The position numbers were made by a program, and so were the translations under genes. Shown here one piece after another: positions 61,313-64,000 of a DNA stretch of 64,000 bases. Position 1 is the first letter of the stretch. Each line of letters begins with the position of its first letter. The stretch is from Streptomyces sp. NBC_00510 (GTDB lineage Bacteria; Actinomycetota; Actinomycetes; Streptomycetales; Streptomycetaceae), in NCBI GenBank assembly GCA_036013505.1, contig CP107851.1:7171001-7235000 (forward strand), given 5' to 3'. The notes beneath the pieces are model-generated. The model did not search any database. It was not told the origin of the DNA and saw only the letters and a program-made list of their open reading frames with translations.

Positions 61313-62095
61313 CTAGAACCAGTTGCGCTTCCCGCCGACCTCGGCCAGCCACTGGTTGAGGTAACCCGCCCAGTCGGTCGCGTGGAAGTTGTTCAGGTCC
61401 ACGGTGAAGGAACGGAACGCGTCGCTGCCCTCGCTGAACAGGCCCGGCTTCTTGTCCATCTCCAGGATGACGTCCATCTCGTGGCCGTCGGCGACGAAGC
61501 TCAGCTCCACCTGGTTCAGCCCGCGGTACTGCTGCGGCGCGAAGAACTCGATCTCCTGGTAGAACGGCAGCCGCTGCCGCGTGCCACGGATGTGGCCGCG
61601 CTCCAGGTCCGCGTTCTTGAAGCCGAAGCCCAGCTGGCCGAACGCGTCGAGGATCGCCTGCTGCGCCGGCACCGGGTGCACGTTGATCGGGTCGAGGTCA
61701 CCGGAGTCCACCGCACGGGCGATCGCCAGCTCCGTCGTCACCCCGACGTTCATCCCGGTCAGGTGACGCCCCAGGAAGGTCGTGATCGGGGTCTCCCACG
61801 GGATCTCCAGCCCGAACGGCACCACGTGCACCGCACCCGGCTGCACCTCGAACGCCCCGCCCAGCTGCTGCCGGTGGAACTCGACGTCCTGCTTGTACTC
61901 CGCGTCCTGGCCCTCGACCTCGACGCGGGCCTGCAGGCCCACCGACAGTCCCTCGATCCGCTGCGGCACCGAGCCGCCCTGGATCCGCACCTCGCCCTGG
62001 ACGACCCCGCCCGGGACGACGTTCGGCTCGTTGAGCACCGTCTCGACCGACGCGCCACCGGCGCCCAAGCTCGCAAGCAGCTTCTTGAAGCCCAC
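61313..62095 (-). CDS. Spo0M-like sporulation control protein
   Basis: A 260-aa arrestin-fold protein like Bacillus Spo0M. The start MGFKKLLASLGAGGASVETV is typical, followed by VVPGGVVQGEVRIQGG, VPFGLEIPWETPITTFLG and LSFVADGHEMDVILEMDKKPG. In Bacillus it influences sporulation and cell shape. It is divergent from the truncated mpg gene across 84 nt, a spacing that probably holds both promoters. Confidence 0.9.
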   Translation of the reverse strand: MGFKKLLASLGAGGASVETVLNEPNVVPGGVVQGEVRIQGGSVPQRIEGLSVGLQARVEVEGQDAEYKQDVEFHRQQLGGAFEVQPGAVHVVPFGLEIPWETPITTFLGRHLTGMNVGVTTELAIARAVDSGDLDPINVHPVPAQQAILDAFGQLGFGFKNADLERGHIRGTRQRLPFYQEIEFFAPQQYRGLNQVELSFVADGHEMDVILEMDKKPGLFSEGSDAFRSFTVDLNNFHATDWAGYLNQWLAEVGGKRNWF

Positions 62096-62179
62096 GATGT
62101 CCCTCTCCCTTTACTGGCGGTTGCCTCGGTCATTACGAACGCGGCCCCACCCCGAACGGTTCCATTACTCTCGTACCGC

Positions 62180-62455
62180 ATGATCCCCCCTCCTGAAAGC
62201 ACCCCGCTCCCCAGGTCCTTCTTCGACCGACCGGTGCTGGAGGTGGCCCCCGACCTCCTGGGGCGGACCCTCGTACGCAGGACGGACGACGGCCCCGTGG
62301 CGCTCCGGCTGACCGAGGTCGAGGCCTACGCCGGCCCCCTCGACCCGGGCTCCCACGCCTACCGCGGGCGCACCGACCGCAACGCGGTCATGTTCGGCCC
62401 GCCCGGCCACGCGTACGTCTACTTCACCTACGGCATGTCAAGGCGGTCGGCATGA
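62180..62455 (+). pseudogene. mpg: 3-methyladenine DNA glycosylase, resident copy, 5' half
   Basis: This 91-aa frame starts MIPPPESTPLPRSFFDRPVL and matches the first half of AAG/Mpg glycosylases: LLGRTLVRRTDDGPVALRLT, VEAYAGPLDPGSHAYRGRTD and RNAVMFGPPGHAYVYFTYGM. Homology stops after YGM, and five foreign residues (SRRSA) lead to a stop. A normal enzyme needs about 110 more residues, so this is broken. The catalytic Glu of LTEVEAY is still present, but the later active-site part is gone. The stop overlaps the start of a second mpg gene (ATGA). Confidence 0.9.
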
Positions 62456-63063
62456 ACGTTGTGGATCTTGCTCACCCCGCTGAAGAAGTCGCGCCCAAGC
62501 TGCTCGGTGCCATCCTCACCCACGAGACCCCCGAGGGAACCGTGAGCATCACCATCACGGAGACCGAGGCGTACTCCGGTTCGGCCGACCCCGCCTCCCA
62601 CGCCTACCGAGGCAGGACAGCCCGAAACGCCGTCATGTTCGGACCCGCGGGACACCTGTACGTCTACCGGTCTCACGGACTCCACTGGTGCGCCAACGTC
62701 GTCACCGGGGCAGACGGCATCGCTACAGCTGTCCTCATCCGGGCAGGCAGGGTCATCGAAGGGGAAGACCTGGCCCGCGAGCGGCGAGGGGGCAAGGTCG
62801 AGAGTCCACGTCTCGCGCGGGGTCCGGGGAACTTGTGCCAAGCGCTCGGCATCACGGCAGAGCACAACGGCACAGACCTGCTGACAGGCGCCTCGGTCGC
62901 GCTGTCCGAGGGTGAGCCGGTACCCGCCGCACTCATCCGGGCCGGTCCTCGGGTAGGTGTGAGCAAAGCCCATGACTGGCAGCACCGCTTCTACCTAGCC
63001 GGTGATCCAACGGTCTCGGCGTACCGACTGAGCCCGAGAGCCAAGCCGTCCGCCGGAGCCTGA
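62452..63063 (+). CDS. mpg: 3-methyladenine DNA glycosylase, second (element-borne) copy
   Basis: Excises alkylated purines from DNA. The 203-aa protein has the whole AAG fold: VAPKLLGAILTHETPEGTVS, TITETEAYSGSADPASHAYR, RNAVMFGPAGHLYVY, GLHWCANVVTGADG and LARGPGNLCQALGI, ending ALIRAGPRVGV and PTVSAYRLSPRAK. It differs clearly from the resident half-gene next to it. The ATG overlaps the resident stop by 4 nt, so translation is probably coupled and uses the resident promoter. It lies inside the element remnant and appears foreign. Probably functional. Confidence 0.9.
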   Translation: MNVVDLAHPAEEVAPKLLGAILTHETPEGTVSITITETEAYSGSADPASHAYRGRTARNAVMFGPAGHLYVYRSHGLHWCANVVTGADGIATAVLIRAGRVIEGEDLARERRGGKVESPRLARGPGNLCQALGITAEHNGTDLLTGASVALSEGEPVPAALIRAGPRVGVSKAHDWQHRFYLAGDPTVSAYRLSPRAKPSAGA

Positions 63064-63133
63064 GCCGCTGTGCGCCTCGTTCGCGGCTTGCCGGTGGGCC
63101 GGCGCGGAGTTGAGCCCGGCCGTCACGCATCGC

Positions 63134-63736
63134 TCACGGGATCCGGAAGGTGATCCGGCAGTGCTCCGACCTGAACCGTCGCACTCCTCGACCTCTCGGC
63201 AGCAGCTCAACGAGTTCGCAGACCTGCATGACGACCGTCCGCACGTAGTCGATCCGGTCGGGGTCTTCGTAGTCCAGCTCCTCCCACAGGTACTCGACGT
63301 CCCCCAGATCTACCCGCACCCGCTTTGCTGCCAGGTCTGCCAGCTCGGTCCGGATCTTCCCCAGGTCGGCATCACACCTGCCGATGCCTGCGCGCATGGT
63401 CGATGCATCGATGTCCCCTACGGCGAACATCTCCGCCAGGGCGGTGCGTCTCTCGGATGTAGCCATCTCCTCGGCCAGTAGCTCGGCCTCGCGCCGCTCG
63501 TCTGCGGCGTCCGTGGCAGGAGCCCGGTTCCACTCCTCGGCCCGGGAGATGACCTGCCGGACCACGTAGGAGTCAAGCGGGTCTGCTGGGCACGTGATGC
63601 ACCGGCCACCCGAACAGGTGTAGATGCGGTACCGCTCGCCTGCCGCGCCCTTCCGGCTCCATCCCTGCGTAACGACGGCCTGACACTTCGAACACCGGAC
63701 GACGCCGGACAGATGATGATGTAACGACGTACATGT
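63134..63736 (-). pseudogene. Large serine integrase, C-terminal fragment
   Basis: A 200-codon minus-strand frame with no start. It begins after an in-frame TGA (63737-63739) and contains the zinc-ribbon domain of large serine recombinases: LSGVVRCSKCQAVV, RYRIYTCSGGRCITC (four Cys), then the coiled-coil stretch ERREAELLAEEMATSERRTA and the C-terminal tail LPRGRGVRRF. The N-terminal catalytic Ser domain and recombinase domain are missing. It is a phiC31-type fragment next to the right junction, so it belongs to the element remnant and cannot catalyse integration. Confidence 0.85.
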
Positions 63737-63760
63737 TCAGTGGGTTGCCTACGTATGTAG

Positions 63761-63875
63761 CACTGCATGAACATCGTCTGCGGCCCCGAGGGGCAACCCC
63801 AGCGGGATCCTGCTCCGCGGCGGCGACGTCATCTAGGGCGCCGACCTCGCCCGCGGGCGACGGGTCACCTTACGA
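63761..63875 (+). pseudogene. mpg: 3-methyladenine DNA glycosylase, resident copy, decayed 3' fragment
   Basis: After the right junction the reading CACTGCATGAAC continues as NIVCGPEG, then needs a one-base shift to read SGILLRGGDVI, a TAG stop, and GADLARGR. This is the continuation expected after YGMH in an AAG protein. The frameshift and the nonsense codon show decay, and the last 70 or so residues of the family are absent. The fragment probably derives from the same gene as the 5' half. Confidence 0.8.
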
Positions 63876-63927
63876 CGCCCCTACGACTCCGCTGCCGCGC
63901 CCCAGGGGGCGCAAAAGGAGTCGAGCG

Positions 63928-64000
63928 GAACGCGTAGTCTCGGAAAGACTCCGTACGAACGGGTACGAGGCACCGACCGACACCAAGGAGACACGAGAAC
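63928..64000 (+). promoter_or_regulatory. Leader of the next gene, with ribosome site
   Basis: An AAGGAG at 63989-63994 near the window end suggests that a gene starts just past position 64000. A short hairpin AGTCT-CGGAA-AGACT is seen at about 63945-63959. From memory, the gene after mpg in Streptomyces is often tyrS, but nothing here proves it. Confidence 0.4.

Larger units (their letters stand above)
62440..63760. mobile_element. Remnant of an integrative element inserted in mpg
   Basis: The stretch lies between the broken 5' and 3' halves of the resident mpg gene. It holds a complete divergent mpg and a truncated large serine integrase and has visibly lower GC than its surroundings. The left junction follows the codons for YGM and the right junction precedes CACTGCATGAAC, which reads HCMN. 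No other cargo remains, so a large internal deletion probably occurred. The exact att core is not identified. Confidence 0.75.

Noticed and set aside
63418..63774. Minus-strand frame with its own ATG overlapping the integrase fragment
   Set aside because: It is in a different frame from the zinc-ribbon Cys pattern and reads as Arg/Ser-rich noise.

Overview
The window is chromosomal DNA of a Streptomyces. GC content is very high, with strong G/C bias at third codon positions. Many genes start with GTG or overlap by ATGA/GTGA. Marker genes include chaplins, a Gbn-type nucleoid protein, a streptophobe-family protein, Asp23/AmaP genes and a Spo0M-like protein. From memory, gene order matches the core-chromosome stretch of S. 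coelicolor running down from about SCO1852 (cobB) to about SCO1790, but no search was run.

Layout. 1-6.1 kb: a leftward cobalamin operon (cobD, cobQ, chelatase ATPase, cobO, cobB) behind a cobalamin riboswitch. 6.1-7.8 kb: a low-affinity phosphate transporter with a PHO box. 7.9-16.2 kb: an FAD oxidoreductase, a class II aldolase, an alpha/beta hydrolase, an unrecognised 460-aa protein, a VOC protein, a zinc metallopeptidase, and an ABC-F ATPase preceded by a leaderless heptapeptide ORF. 16.2-16.9 kb: gbn with a cluster of GATC sites upstream. 16.9-21 kb: an enoyl-CoA hydratase, then a five-gene Asp23/AmaP envelope-stress cluster diverging from a P10-like gene. 21-26 kb: leftward SDR, GH15, SURF1, zinc-ribbon and exonuclease-BRCT genes. 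26.1-28.7 kb: three overlapping genes (AGMO-like hydroxylase, lysoplasmalogenase, zinc alcohol dehydrogenase) that look like an ether-lipid cleavage operon. 28.7-33.7 kb: a subtilisin, a DUF485/acetate symporter pair with a CRP-like site, and moaA. 33.7-38.5 kb: small membrane proteins, KptA and a TldD/TldE pair. 38.6-43.9 kb: fabG-fabI, a GntR regulator facing an MFS transporter across a shared palindrome, and a SixA-like phosphatase. 43.9-50.6 kb: serB, a streptophobe protein, an FHA-FHA-ABC transporter and a transglycosylase. 50.9-55.6 kb: a QueA-like protein with an SDR, a two-component system and two tandem chaplins. 55.6-62.1 kb: an ABC ATPase, NfeD, an SPFH protein, TauE, HNH, YbhB and Spo0M.

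The most unusual region is the right end, 62.1-63.9 kb. The resident 3-methyladenine DNA glycosylase gene (mpg) is cut in two. About 1.3 kb of foreign DNA lies between the halves, carrying a complete divergent mpg and the C-terminal part of a large serine integrase. The new mpg start overlaps the stop of the truncated resident gene, so it probably uses the resident promoter and ribosome entry. The 3' half of the resident gene is decaying. This looks like the scar of an integrative element that replaced the gene it broke.

Control elements visible directly include the B12 riboswitch, the PHO box, a GTGA-N6-TCAC CRP-like site, a GntR operator covering both divergent -10 elements, several leaderless promoters (a -10 box 6-7 nt before the start codon), and strong inverted-repeat terminators between convergent genes. 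No tRNA, rRNA, CRISPR array or intact insertion sequence was found.
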